64,000 nucleotides of DNA. Source: Choristoneura fumiferana (lineage: Eukaryota > Arthropoda > Insecta > Lepidoptera > Tortricidae). Made by a program: the position numbers and the translations under genes. Below are positions 12,901 to 20,674 of the stretch, in pieces. Under the pieces are notes generated by a model that was given only the letters and a program-made list of their open reading frames with translations, searched no databases and had not been told where the DNA came from. Within the stretch, counting starts at the first letter, position 1, and every line of letters starts with the position of its first letter. Location: contig NC_133491.1 of NCBI RefSeq assembly GCF_025370935.1, forward strand, positions 6,341,971 through 6,405,970. The letters are read 5' to 3'.

Positions 12901-15728
12901 TATGATGGACATGGACAGGGATATTTGGAAATATTTCCGATCTGCATTGGCGATCCCTTACTTCAAATGAAGTTGTGTTAAATATTTGTGTTGTATAGAT
13001 ATCATTTAATAATATTGTTAATCTTTAAAAAAAAATATCTCGTTGAGGTTCTTGCCGGATTCTTCTCAACAAAGGTTTTTCCGACATTCATAAGTGCTTT
13101 TTATAGCCTAAATTGAATAAAGATATTTTAACTTTGACTTTGTCGTATTGACGATGATGATGACGCTTTTTATTTGTTGTCAGACTGCATATCGGCAAAG
13201 GCGTGCAGCTGGACCTCCGCGGCGAGGGCGACGTGTGGCTGCGCTGCCTGTCGGAGCACTCGGTGTTCGTGCAGTCGTACTACCTGGACCGCGAGGCCGG
13301 CCGCGCGCCCGGCGACGCCGTGCACAAGATATACCCGTCCGCCTGCATCAAGGTAACACGCCCACTTCACTCATGCAAAGTTCCGCGGCTGTGCCGCAAA
13401 CTGTTGAGGAGTTCCCTCCTGGGAAGACGATCCTGGCTAGACCATGGATGTCATTACCAGATTATTGTATTGTCACTAGGTATCAGTGGCGTAGCGTCAG
13501 ATATTTCCGTGGTAAAGCCGAGGCAAAGATCGCTTACATTTTTCATAAATACTGAATGTCCTGTTGTCCTATTTTGTAAATATTGGGCAAGCCGATGGGA
13601 ATAGGGTTCTATGGACGCTTCGCCACTGCTAGGTATACATAAGTAAGCCAAATTTCAAGTCAATCTGACTGGAAGTGGCTCAAATTTAGCTTCCGAGATT
13701 TGACCCATACTAACATACCTACTAACAGGGCAAGTTAAATAAAAGCTTGTAAAAATATAGATCGACTCATAAGAGCTGGTACAAATGCATCGAAAGACAC
13801 CGTGTCACAAGATTATTATGTATTACATAAAAAAAATAAACATGTACGTACATACTGCAATATGACAATTGGCCACTTTCACTGTTTAGCAGTAACACAA
13901 TGTTTACTGCAACATAAACGCATATTGCTTGTATCAGCGACAACGCAAACTATATAACCAGCACCATTCTATTAAACGGTCCTTCTGCACATACCATCTA
14001 CGGTCGTGTTATTTACCACCTTCATACAGCCAATATTTAGTGGAAAAAGAACAATTTAATTTGTAGTCTTTATTTGAAAAATGCTATGGTTTTTAGTTTA
14101 TGGTTTTTTTCTTTTGCTAAAACGATATTAATGTAATGAACGTTGTTTGATCAGGTGTTCGACCTCCGGCAGTGCCACCGGCAGATGCAGTCGCAGGCGG
14201 CGACGGCGCAGGCCGCCGCGGCCGCGCAGGCCGCCGCCGTCGCCGGACACATACAGCCGGCGCATCCCAACATGAACAAGTGTAAGGGTAAAGGCACATC
14301 TATCAGCATCGAATTGTATTTTGTAATACAAAAACACAATATTGTATGAAGAAGCGTCCGGATCGATTCAGCTTCAGCGTTAAATGCGTATAAGTGTAGC
14401 TATCCATTTAACCTACTGAAGAATGCTTATTCAAGATAAAGCATGAGAACGGCTGCATAAGACGTGAGACTAGATGCTTGCGAATGAGAATGGTTGATTA
14501 AGCGTGAGACATAACGCTTGCGACTGATAACGGCTGCGTGAGCCGGGATGCTTGCGAATGAGAAAGGATGGTTTTAATAAGTTCACTAGTGTCTCAAATT
14601 TTTCAATCGTCATACGAGAATGACTTTGAAATTGGGAAGGATATTTCTTTAAATCTGCCACAAGTGTTACAAAACTTCCATTGATAACCCTAGTTTTCCC
14701 CAGTGGATTAATCCACGTCCCTCGTCTTTTCCGTTTTTTCTTTTTAATTGCTTTTAGAATACACGCTAGGACAATAACGTCTATAGTTGACCTATCCATA
14801 ACGGTTCTCAACTTCAACTGCGGTGATGGTGTCCTTTAGCAGATAAAAGCCTGCGATAGCATACTTGCACCTGAAAACATGTAACAGCACACTTGCGATG
14901 AGTATAGTGTGTCCATAATCATCCAACTAAATGCGATTGGATGCTGATAGATGTGTCTTCACCCTAAGTACCCTTCTGAACTATGAGGGTGAATAGTCGA
15001 GCGTTCTGACCGCTCGCGCTCGGTTGGACGTCATCACCATCTCGCGCTTATTAGTGCGACGGAGCGACGAAACTTTGAGCCTGCGCGTCCTGTGCTTTAC
15101 AATCAGTGCGCGCGATTTTGATGGACAACCTTTGCACAAGAAACGACACAGAGCGGGCGTCAAGACCTCTGGAACGAAGACGGCTCTCCACCTCTTACAA
15201 AAAAGTCTTGCTGATTAGTTTGTGTGACATTTCAGGTCTAACAGCGGCGGCGGGCATCGGCGTCGACGACCTCCGCCGGCTCTGCATCGTGCGACTGTCG
15301 TTCGTGAAGGGCTGGGGGCCCGATTACCCCCGCACCAGCATCAAAGAGACTCCTTGCTGGGTCGAGGTACATCTCCACAGGTAACTGACAATGCAAAAAA
15401 AAAACATACAGCCGAACATAGAACCTAATTTTTTTAAAGTCTGTTAAAAACCCAGGATCTATATTACTTTGTACTGGAGAAGCAGGAATAGAAACGCATT
15501 CGCTTATGTTTATCTAAGAAAAAGAAAAGATATTGAAAATAGGACGAGTTTTGCGATCCATTATAACTCACTGTTGATTTTTGCATTTTGTCTCATTCTA
15601 AGAAGAGGCCCACCAGTGCCCTATATAGGGTCGAATGATACTGATGATTCTGTTGCAGGGCGCTGCAACTCCTCGACGAGGTACTCCACACAATGCCGAT
15701 CGACGGTCCCCGGAGCAACATCGAGTAG
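755..15728 (+). CDS. Med: Medea / Smad4 co-Smad, complete gene (13 coding exons)
   Basis: Co-Smad transcription factor: it binds receptor-phosphorylated R-Smads after TGF-beta, activin or BMP signalling and takes them to target genes in the nucleus. Spliced CDS: 755-991, 1673-1847, 2825-3040, 3395-3940, 4274-4393, 5724-5840, 6321-6422, 8771-8901, 9989-10080, 13184-13352, 14155-14281, 15236-15380, 15659-15728. The sum is 2247 nt (748 residues plus stop) and every junction is in phase. MH1 spans about 8-137, with zinc ligands C67, C111, C123 and H128 (human Smad4 C71, C115, C127, H132). The CRM1-type export signal DLSGLTLQ and the SUMO site VKDE known from Smad4 follow at about 138-155. MH2 runs from about 518 to 742 and includes the QAATAQAAAAAQAAAVAG helical insert. 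The C-terminus lacks SSXS, as in co-Smads. The length is close to Drosophila Medea and longer than human Smad4 (552) because of the linker. The start codon lies two bases after an acceptor, so a non-coding exon probably lies upstream. No frameshift seen. Confidence 0.97.
1121..1260. mobile_element. Palindromic Harbinger-type MITE, copy 1
   Basis: A 140-bp near-perfect palindrome with termini GGGGCTGTTTCACCATCC and the reverse complement. It is flanked by the 3-bp direct repeat TAA (1118-1120 and 1261-1263). The 3-bp TWA target and G-rich termini are typical of PIF/Harbinger. It lies in Medea intron 1. A second copy is at 29594-29734 and a diverged relative at 52828. Confidence 0.85.
1297..1390 (-). 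repeat. Dispersed-repeat tail, antisense
   Basis: The block from tttattgtacataaaat to gtacaaaggcgaacttat resembles parts of 46890-46930 and 62485-62612. It looks like the antisense 3' end of one dispersed family. The family was not identified. Confidence 0.4.
1673..1847 (+). CDS. Med: Medea exon 2 (MH1, C-terminal half)
   Basis: Residues 80-137 plus one base, VAGRKGFPHVIYARIWRWPD to VVSPGI. It contains zinc ligands C111, C123 and H128. I chose the donor at 1848 (gttagt) because it restores SPGIDLSGL as in human Smad4. A second GT six bases upstream (1842, gtattg) would drop Gly-Ile in frame. Confidence 0.95.
1848..2824. other. Medea intron 2
   Basis: AT-rich. It holds a diverged SINE relic (2415-2590). 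A short segment at 2345-2382 ('gtttcttttcttttgtacaataaagagtttac' region) recurs at 4437-4472 in intron 5. Nothing else recognised. Confidence 0.5.
2415..2590 (+). repeat. Diverged GAT-tailed SINE relic
   Basis: It retains the landmarks of the family at 58376-58691 in order: gtggattcaaatctcaggct (box B region), gagtttttcaaaattcat, ggtgaaggggtttaccttca, aaacctgcac and gcaattcattggt. It has no 3' tail or flank repeat, so it is an old copy. Confidence 0.6.
2825..3040 (+). CDS. Med: Medea exon 3 (linker, export signal)
   Basis: Begins after ttacag and completes GAT (Asp138). It encodes DLSGLTLQ, the known Smad4 nuclear export signal, then RLVKDEYTAG with the SUMO-acceptor context VKDE, and a His-rich stretch (HHATSPRHHHAALPHHHQPY). 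It ends CAA G|gtggga, phase 1. Confidence 0.93.
3395..3940 (+). CDS. Med: Medea exon 4 (Met/Pro/Gln-rich linker)
   Basis: Starts after cgtttag, completes GCG, and reads APEGVPNMFSPSHGPRTPIR onward for about 182 residues. The middle is a degenerate tandem of GTPQMGP/GTPQMCP heptads (about 3570-3800), followed by MSIPSPQQMQMSQQ. It ends CAT T|gtaagc, phase 1. GC content and third-position G/C are far above the flanking introns, as in the other coding exons. It has no clear counterpart in human Smad4 and is the main reason for the longer protein. Confidence 0.9.
4274..4393 (+). CDS. Med: Medea exon 5 (linker)
   Basis: Acceptor tttattccag, donor cag|gtaagc, phase 1 to phase 1. It reads SALPVSMSPGGTTPLIDG then SNTTFFSAEQATTETQITQT. 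This piece is not recognisable in human Smad4, but both splice sites are strong and the frame is kept with exons 4 and 6. Confidence 0.85.
4927..5035. mobile_element. Small TA-target MITE
   Basis: Termini TACAGTCGGGGAAACTGAAT and its imperfect reverse complement (attcagtttccttcactgta) bracket about 110 bp. Start and end in TA fit a mariner-type TA duplication. The 'TACAGTC' start recurs in the elements at 34405, 34578 and 36717. Confidence 0.65.
5272..5708 (+). mobile_element. Twin-primed SINE with internal TIR insertion
   Basis: A 12-bp direct repeat AGCGTTTAACAC flanks the unit (5272-5283 and 5697-5708). Inside, 5284-5345 is the SINE middle region in antisense, head-to-head with a sense part (from about 5345) that runs to gcccagcagtgggacgta (5461). 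The SINE 3' end (tatataggctgggatgatgatga) resumes only at about 5675, so a separate element sits between. The inverted 5' part with a duplicated junction is the usual outcome of twin priming by a LINE machinery. The right duplication lies just before the exon 6 polypyrimidine tract. Confidence 0.8.
5462..5674. mobile_element. TIR element nested in the SINE
   Basis: About 213 bp bounded by inverted copies of roughly 26 bp: caattcaatagaatctgtca on the left and tgtcagattctattgaattg on the right. The SINE sequence on either side joins at TA, consistent with a TA duplication of Tc1/mariner type. Confidence 0.7.
5724..5840 (+). CDS. Med: Medea exon 6 (linker)
   Basis: Acceptor tttttcccttag, donor caag|gtacta. 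It reads AGPVSVSSGSAESSQQNGFA then Ala/Pro/Gln-rich sequence, phase 1 to phase 1. The acceptor is only about 16 bases downstream of the right flank duplication of a SINE insertion (5272-5708). Confidence 0.88.
6321..6422 (+). CDS. Med: Medea exon 7 (linker, TWTG motif)
   Basis: Acceptor gtcgtgtcag, donor ctact|gtaagt. It reads GTWTGNNTLTYTQSLAPPPA ... APAHHHHY. The TWTG block aligns with TTTWTGSRTAPYTPNLP of human Smad4, just before MH2. Phase 1 to phase 1. Confidence 0.92.
7350..7452. repeat. Dispersed repeat fragment ('gcggtcaaaacgtcgag')
   Basis: It shares gcaatgcggtc(a/g)aaacgtcgag and, about 45 bp on, aagtcccgg(g/t)tgtaa(c/t)aata with 28432-28510. That makes two copies of one dispersed family within this window. 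Confidence 0.6.
7737..7968. mobile_element. Possible Harbinger-type MITE
   Basis: The left end ttaGGGTGATGTCACCAGTATGG and right end CCATTGGTGCCGTCACCCta form an imperfect inverted repeat of about 30 bp. Flanks are TTA and TAT, so the target duplication is imperfect. Confidence is moderate for that reason. Confidence 0.45.
8771..8901 (+). CDS. Med: Medea exon 8 (start of MH2)
   Basis: After gtggttttag it reads FNGNPSGLLSAQPAPEYWCS, then VAYFELDTQVGETFKVPSSR PNVT, ending exactly at a codon before gtaagt. The PAPEYWCS-AYFE-D-QVGETFKVPSS run is the diagnostic Smad4 MH2 opening. Confidence 0.97.
8988..9257 (+). mobile_element. 5'-truncated RTE-like LINE tail
   Basis: Flanked by an exact 12-bp repeat AAAGGGATTTAG (8976-8987 and 9258-9269). 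It encodes, with breaks, the C-terminus of a LINE reverse transcriptase protein (WKWAGHIARRTDNRWGEK ... WRPRTGRRSVGRPP ... WTDDIVRVAGNRWMQVA) and ends in a (GAT)n tail. The clade call RTE-like rests on this tail and the C-terminal motif as known from Lepidoptera. It lies in Medea intron 8. Confidence 0.8.
9464..9515 (+). repeat. LINE/SINE tail scrap
   Basis: tggaggtcaggaggagaggc ctttgcccagcagtgggcca resembles the 3' ends of the RTE-like tails and is antisense to 29075-29110. No boundaries seen. Confidence 0.4.
9646..9922 (+). mobile_element. GAT-tailed tRNA-SINE, 3'-truncated copy
   Basis: tRNA-like head with box A-like gcctagtggtttgacc and box B-like gggttcaaacccca, then the same body as 58376-58691. 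It stops at gcccagcagt, without the tatataggctgggatgatg tail. In Medea intron 8. Confidence 0.8.
9989..10080 (+). CDS. Med: Medea exon 9 (MH2)
   Basis: After tttcccag it reads [30 protein letters not shown] plus AG (phase 2), donor gtaaat. This matches human [20 protein letters not shown], including the loop just before strand B4 of MH2. Confidence 0.97.
10306..11125 (+). pseudogene. Non-LTR retrotransposon reverse transcriptase, 5' part of a split copy
   Basis: With several frameshifts and stops it reads GVPQGSILASFLYL, YVNDL, SAWFAANNLLLNPKKTK, STVFLGITLDSKLQWD and FSSAAFAVGKIQQLTD. These are palm and thumb motifs of a LINE reverse transcriptase. It breaks off at LGNCTRFYNK (about 11125), where the next element begins. 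Clade not determined. Dead copy, 5'-truncated. Confidence 0.75.
11131..12824. repeat. Lepidopteran dispersed repeat carrying a tandem array
   Basis: It begins actagcttttacccgcggct and ends with cgtccagccgtttaagcgtg ... ttataatattagtaggat, the two ends of a widely dispersed lepidopteran repeat. It separates the two LINE fragments. Internal content: an antisense LINE-like scrap (about 11325-11560) and the ~120-bp array (11580-12690). Confidence 0.7.
11580..12690. repeat. Ten-copy ~120-bp minisatellite, dimeric higher order
   Basis: The marker cccgt(g/a)g(g)aatatcg starts at 11589, 11707, 11829, 11947, 12069, 12184, 12306, 12423, 12545 and 12663. Spacings are 118, 122, 118, 122, 115, 122, 117, 122 and 118. 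The alternation of length and of sequence ('aataaa(a/t)agtagcctatgtg' against 'tcaaaaagtcacttaagtg') shows that the unit of amplification is a ~240-bp dimer. ORFs across it are not genes. Confidence 0.9.
12825..13143 (+). pseudogene. LINE, 3' part of the split copy
   Basis: It resumes FKFKSIVKKTLICKAYYKIN EYMMD and runs through a 3' UTR (cttgccggattcttctcaac ... agcctaaattgaataaagat) to the terminal actttgactttg direct repeat. This is the continuation of the protein broken at 11125. Confidence 0.75.
13184..13352 (+). CDS. Med: Medea exon 10 (MH2)
   Basis: After ttgttgtcag it reads RLHIGKGVQLDLRGEGDVWL then RCLSEHSVFVQSYYLDREAG and RAPGDAVHKIYPSACIK, phase 0 donor gtaaca. It is nearly identical to human Smad4, with tumour-hotspot equivalents in the DREAGRAPGD loop conserved. 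Confidence 0.97.
13353..14154. other. Medea intron 10
   Basis: About 800 bp. AT-rich apart from the first 100 bases. No repeat or RNA recognised. Confidence 0.5.
14155..14281 (+). CDS. Med: Medea exon 11 (Smad4-specific helical insert)
   Basis: After ttgatcag it reads VFDLRQCHRQMQSQAATAQA then the alanine helix and VAGHIQPAHPNMNK plus T. The donor is T|gtaaggg. Only the first four intron bases (gtaa) are host-derived; the next G is the first base of an inserted PIF/Harbinger element. Confidence 0.95.
14286..14964 (-). mobile_element. PIF/Harbinger-type transposon at the intron 11 splice donor
   Basis: 679 bp. TIRs GGGTAAAGGCACATCTATCA (left) and GGGTGAAGACACATCTATCA (reverse complement of right) extend about 38 bp. 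The target duplication TAA is exact (14283-14285 and 14965-14967), the size and composition expected for PIF/Harbinger. The interior has repeated gcttgcgaatgagaa-like motifs and a transposase relic on the minus strand. The left duplication is bases +2 to +4 of Medea intron 11. Confidence 0.88.
14470..14817 (-). pseudogene. Harbinger transposase-like N-terminal relic
   Basis: 115 residues on the minus strand. The stretch RRGTWINPLGKTRVINGSFV then TLVADLKKYPSQFQSHSRMT and IEKFETLVNLLKP resembles the conserved N-terminal block of Harbinger nucleases (W-hP....R...G.f..L...L......F....RMs...Fd.Ll). No DDE catalytic core follows, so the element could not make a working transposase. The family call agrees with the TAA duplication. 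Confidence 0.65.
14965..15235. other. Remainder of Medea intron 11
   Basis: Host sequence after the Harbinger element, beginning TAAgtaccc. It has somewhat higher GC than the other introns, with no feature recognised. The first bases are what followed the original donor before the insertion. Confidence 0.5.
15236..15380 (+). CDS. Med: Medea exon 12 (MH2)
   Basis: After gacatttcag it reads (C)[47 protein letters not shown], phase 2 donor gtaact. It matches human [20 protein letters not shown] and the L3-loop region. Confidence 0.97.
15659..15728 (+). CDS. Med: Medea exon 13 (C-terminus)
   Basis: After ctgttgcag it reads [20 protein letters not shown] NIE then TAG. Human Smad4 ends [20 protein letters not shown] LD. 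There is no SSXS receptor phosphorylation tail, as expected for a co-Smad. Confidence 0.97.
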
Positions 15729-18260
15729 GAATTGATCGGCTTCTTTTGAGGCCTTCACGCGCAGAACACTCCGAATGTGCAATGTTCCCCGCCCGGCCGT
15801 GGACGCTAGTGCTGTGATAACGGTTACGGTGCACCCGCTTTAAAACCAATGCCATATAGCGTTTAAGTTAAGTGAGACATGGTTTTTTTTAGCTTTAAGG
15901 TCGGTCTGGTAGTGGAAAATCAGTAAGTTGGGGTGATATCGGCGTACGGGGGGAACAAAAGTCGTTTCTGTGTGTGAATTTGGAAAATGTACTCTTTGCT
16001 CCAGTTTATAAGTTTACCCTGGCGAGATTTCGTGTCTAAAATTGATGGGATGTTTCATTTATTAAAATAAATAAAGAAAACTTACGGAAGTAGGACGTGC
16101 GTGGTGATGAATTAATTAAAAACATTTTTCAAGACACCAATACCACCCCAACTTACTTTTAAAATATTTTAGAGGTGCAAAATTTATATTCGACATATTT
16201 TTGTAACAAATTCTCAGAGCCTGTCTTCCAAGAGTTTTATTTTTTATAAAAATGGCAATCAATTTTTTTTATTTTGGGGAAAGTATTTGCAAGCAAACAA
16301 ACAAACAAAACATTGCGCATTTGATGGGACGTGCATTGCCCGTGTTTATAAAAAGGTGAACTAATAATTTATGTCTTGTATTTATTTATGTAAAATGTAA
16401 GATAAAGCTAACATAGATTAACATTATATGCAGTATTGAGACGGAATAACTAAAGAACACACGAAGCGATCTCAGTAAAATATTTTTCACAAATCCTATA
16501 TGAGGTAGATATTATTAGTGTAACGATTCGACAGGAACCTGCTGCTCAAGCGGTGATAGATGTCACTGTCGTTAATTTATCGTGAAAATATAAGAATTTA
16601 CTAACAGCGATACCAAAATAAGGCATTTTCTTTATTTATAAAGTACACTAGAGTAAGTTTTAAATATCTCAAGACATAATTATGGTTCAACTTGAAAGAA
16701 GCCAAATGGGAATTAGCTTTTGATTAGGCTAAGATAAGCTAGCGCGTTTTAGTTAGTAGTTATGGTAATACAGTAATTTATGATAGTTATACATTAAAAT
16801 GTTTATGTATAGTGGCGGGGCGCGGGGTGCGGGCAGGGGTATATTGTAAGCGGACGTGCCTGGTTAGCGGAGTTTCATGCACTCTCATTCTAAAGTATCT
16901 TTAAAGATTGGAAGGTATAAGACTCAGGGACACCAGTCAGCCGAAATGACGCCAGATGCGACTAGTGAAAAGTTGGAAACCCATTTAAAAATAATTCAAA
17001 ATCGATCACGTCGGTTATAAGACTAAATTGACCCAGTTTTTATTTGTTTCATCTCCCTACTTTTGGCAGTCTGGCAGTCTATTATATTTTAAGATAATTC
17101 GGTGGAGGCTTTCGATATTTATTTTATTGTAGTATCTAAATTTTAATTGTATTTATTTAGGATGGGAGTGCGTGCAATTCCGTTAAAGATTGTTGAAAAT
17201 GGATCTGTGATGTAACAAGTAGTGTTATAGGGGCGTCCCGCGCGCGCCGACTTAGTGGCTCGTATACGCTATTTTCGACAAACAAATAGAACTTACAAAT
17301 GACATATTTTGTGTACGGAAATCGCTGACGATTTAAATAGGATTTAAGTAATGTGTAATGTGTTTTTTAAACTTTTTAAGTATTTTGAGATTTTCATAGT
17401 TTTTTAAGTTTTTGCTTTAATTATTTTTACACGGCAGATTTACGATTGTGTTGAATGATTTTATTACTAGTTACTGTTGGTATAGTGTTTTTGGTTTCTT
17501 TTTTTTACGTATAATCTTGTAAATATTATTATATAAAGACTGAGTTTTTGTCTACGGCAAAGCTTAGGTTTATTGACTTACAGTTTTATTTTTTAACGCC
17601 TACGATTAGATTTAAACAGTGTTCGGTTGATGCTGACTTCGTTAGACGATTCGGTTTTATTACCATTTTAAAATCATCACACGTTTTATATTATTTTGTT
17701 ATTGCTATTGAGATAATTTAGTTTTGCTTCGGAATTTTACATTTTACAATCAATTGTTACCAATGTCCTGTACATATTCGAACTGCGTACGAAAGTTGTA
17801 AATAGTACAATCTATAAATTATTTAGTACCAGAGAAGAGCAGGGCCGGCGAGGTAACTCGCGGCGGTACTTAGGAATTATAATTACTCGTAACAATTTTT
17901 CTTAGAAAGCTTTCACAAAAACCTTGTATCGAAAATACCTCTTTATAGTGATCAAAAGGAATCAAAGGGTTTTAGATGATATTAAAAATACGTGGTAAGT
18001 TTTTTAATGATGTTGAAGTTTTGAATAATGTTGTCAAATTCTACATGCCACAGTTATAAGAGAACTAACCGAGCTGTTTCACGACTGTCGTACAATTTAT
18101 TGAGAATCATTGACTGGAGTTATACTGAAGTTGTCCAAAGTTGTGAACTAATATAATTATGTTGTTCAGATTTTTGAACGGAACTTGCCGCTTTTGTAAA
18201 TACTTCGCGCCGAAGCCTTGTTTAAAACGACGTTGTCGGCAATTCAATAAAATAACATGT
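15729..18260 (+). other. Med: Medea 3' UTR (inferred)
   Basis: AT-rich sequence free of recognisable transposons, in contrast with both sides. It leads to AATAAA at 18246-18251 followed by a T-rich, GT-containing stretch. An earlier AATAAA occurs at about 16067. The extent is an inference from the lack of elements and the signal. Confidence 0.5.
18246..18251 (+). terminator. Med: Candidate Medea polyadenylation signal
   Basis: AATAAA, 2.5 kb after the stop codon, followed within 25 bases by a T-rich, then GT-rich segment. Transposon-rich DNA starts 180 bases downstream. Confidence 0.45.
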
Positions 18261-19287
18261 CACTGACGATTTTTTATTTTCATTCGCTGTGTTCGTCGTC
18301 CCCTTACAGTTTCTCCATATTCCTTACCTTACCCTAGCACTTCTTTTTTGTTGATCTACTCATTCTATTCTAGAAGTCCTGGAAGGAGGCAATACGGAAT
18401 ATACAAGCATTTTTTAAATTTTTTCAAATATCGTCCCCTTACAACCAGAATCGCTTATCTGCATGAAATGTAGTTTCGAGAAAAACGCATTTAAAGGTTT
18501 GCATGCTCTAAAAACCTATAAAAGCTAGTTATACTAAAAACGTCTCTGTGTTTCTATTTAGATAATTTATCCCTTAATAGGATAGGGCTATGTTATTTAC
18601 TCTATACTCGCGCCGAGTAGGTTAAAATAGGGCTTTTCTTCAAAAGGTACTGCAGATAAGCGATTTTGCCTGTAGACACGTTTTTTTTTTATCTTCTAAA
18701 CTAGCAAGTTTACGCAGATATATTGGATAAACTATCATTTTAAGTCCATAATTGAAGCATTTTTCGCCGAATACAGTGTTAAAATGCTTACATGTTTTAT
18801 ACAATTTAAGTTTTTAGTTAAGTCTCAGCGCAAATAAGAGGTATTGGCTGTAAACAAATCGGAATTTACCTCTTAAGCGCGCTTAAAAGTGCAAAATATT
18901 TCTAAGATGTTTTGACTCTAGGCTTTTTTTCTGTTTTTCTATCTTATATGCAATGTAGCATTATTCTGTTTTGTTTTTATCATTCAAAGACATATAACTT
19001 GTTTTTTTCGAAAGAGTTCCATCAATCTATTTCAACAAATAGGTACCAAATAGCCCAAAAATATAAATAAATTAAAACTAGCGAGCTAAAGTCTTAAATA
19101 TAGTAGTATATTTCTAGTATATGTGAGATATATTACGTTATTCCTTTAATATCATATGTGCTGCTTAATACATTTAATTATGGAACTTTTGATTACATGC
19201 ATACAACAAAAACATATTTTACTCAAACATTTTAATAAAAAGGCACTTAGCGTCTCAAGGCTCAAAGTAACCACTGAAACAGTCATG

Positions 19288-20395
19288 AAAAAAGAACCGT
19301 AATGGTAATAACCATCAGTCTTCTTCTTCATCAAAACGATAACGAGCATGGATATTCAGGTTTTGATGAACTAAATAGAAAAACATAGGTATAACCAGAT
19401 CCAGCAGACCGTCGAACTGAACCGCGAGTGTCATTTAGATACCTACTATTTACTACTTCGTATCGTAGGTACGTCGTATCATTGAATAGCTTATCACGGC
19501 ATAAAACATTTACGTTGTCACACATTTTCATTGTTCTTGGCTTAATATTTGTATAGGTAATATTTTTATCAATTACGACATGTCGTCTGACTTTTTGAGT
19601 TTTGATACCAGGCCTGTAACTTTGCAAACCAACCGTCGAACAAGACAAGGCAACAGAAAATCGAATCCAAACTCTGTTGAACCTCTTTCAGTAGAGGAAT
19701 TTAAACTACCTGCATTAAAAAGCTATACACTAATCCACTGCCAATAAGCGCAGCTAAAAAAATAAAGATTTAATGACTTTTTACAAAAAAAATGTTATAC
19801 CGGAGATTCACCATGGCTGGTTGCACTGGCCTGTGATGAAGACGTTATTGAGCGTGTGCCGGACGTAGTCACAGCTGAGACAAGCAGTGATGAAAAATAA
19901 CCTTAATGGTAATAATCATCAGTCTTCTTCTTCATCACTGCTTGTCTTAGCTGTGGCTACTCAAACCAGCCATGGATAATTAATATTACCTAAGCCAAGA
20001 ACAATGAAAATGTGTGACTACGTAAATGTTTTATGCCGTGATAAGCTTTTCATTGATACGACGTACCTACGATACGAAGTAGTAAATAAGTAGGTTATCT
20101 AAATGACAATCACGGTTCATTTTGACGGTCTGTTGGATCTGGTTATATGTTTTTCTATAGCCGCGTATCCATTAGAGCAGCCTCAGGCCGAGCACCGCGA
20201 GCCGAGCCATATTTTGTCGGTTTTTTGACCGTGCTCAAAGGAGCCTCAGTCTGAGCCGTGCCTTTGGCAGCGTCTCCACTTGCGCGGCCTCGGAGCGAGG
20301 CAGCCGCTCGGCCCGAGGCTGCCTCTAGTGGATACGCGGCTTATTTAGTTCATCGAAACCTGAATATCCATGCTCCTTATCGTCACCTGAAAGAA
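19288..20395. repeat. Long imperfect inverted repeat
   Basis: The left arm (about 19320-19570) and right arm (about 19985-20395) match in reverse complement over nearly their full length, for example cattttcattgttcttggct and agccaagaacaatgaaaatg. The right arm is interrupted by a MITE. Between the arms a second inverted pair (gacaagcagtgatgaa and ttcatcactgcttgtc, about 19880-19945) and a direct repeat of aatggtaat(a)accatcagtcttcttcttc add further folds. A 105-codon minus-strand ORF in the left arm has no family I recognise. Confidence 0.75.
20159..20342. mobile_element. MITE inside the inverted repeat
   Basis: TIRs AGCCGCGTATCCA(T/C)TAGAG on the left, with the reverse complement ending TGGATACGCGGCT on the right, continuing about 36 bp with small differences. 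TAT is duplicated on both sides when compared with the uninterrupted left arm (tttttctatttag), which gives the empty site directly. GC-rich, about 183 bp. Confidence 0.8.
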
Positions 20396-20437
20396 AAACA
20401 CTGTTAAATTACGGCAAGTGAATCGCTGTTATACATA

Positions 20438-20674
20438 GATCTGTTCACTCACGAAGGCGCGCCCCTCCACAGCTAATTATTAATGTACACGAGAAAACCT
20501 CTTAAGTACTTACACATTGTCTTAGTCTTAGTGTGCGTGACTGACGGTACGCTTGCGACTGAAGCCACGAGGACAAGTTCGAGCTACGCACACATAGACT
20601 TGTCGTAAGGATACGTTTAGGTACAATTACAATTATAGAATGTGGAGGGGCAGACTTTCGTTAGTGAACAGATC
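20438..20674. mobile_element. 237-bp MITE with TA target
   Basis: TIRs GATCTGTTCACT(c/a)ACGAA then CCCCTCCACA, about 35 bp each. TA flanks both ends (20436-20437 and 20675-20676). Fits a Tc1/mariner-type non-autonomous element. Confidence 0.75.

Larger units (their letters stand above)
10081..13183. other. Medea intron 9
   Basis: The longest Medea intron (3.1 kb). More than 85 percent of it is a decayed LINE split by a long dispersed repeat with a tandem array. Unique sequence is left only at 10081-10305 and just before exon 10. Confidence 0.7.

Noticed and set aside
11740..12970. Repeating peptides (SSYLHTKFHGSKPSGCYF and similar) in ORFs across the array
   Set aside because: They are translations of the ~120-bp tandem units; frames shift between units and stops break them, and no splice or start context supports a gene.
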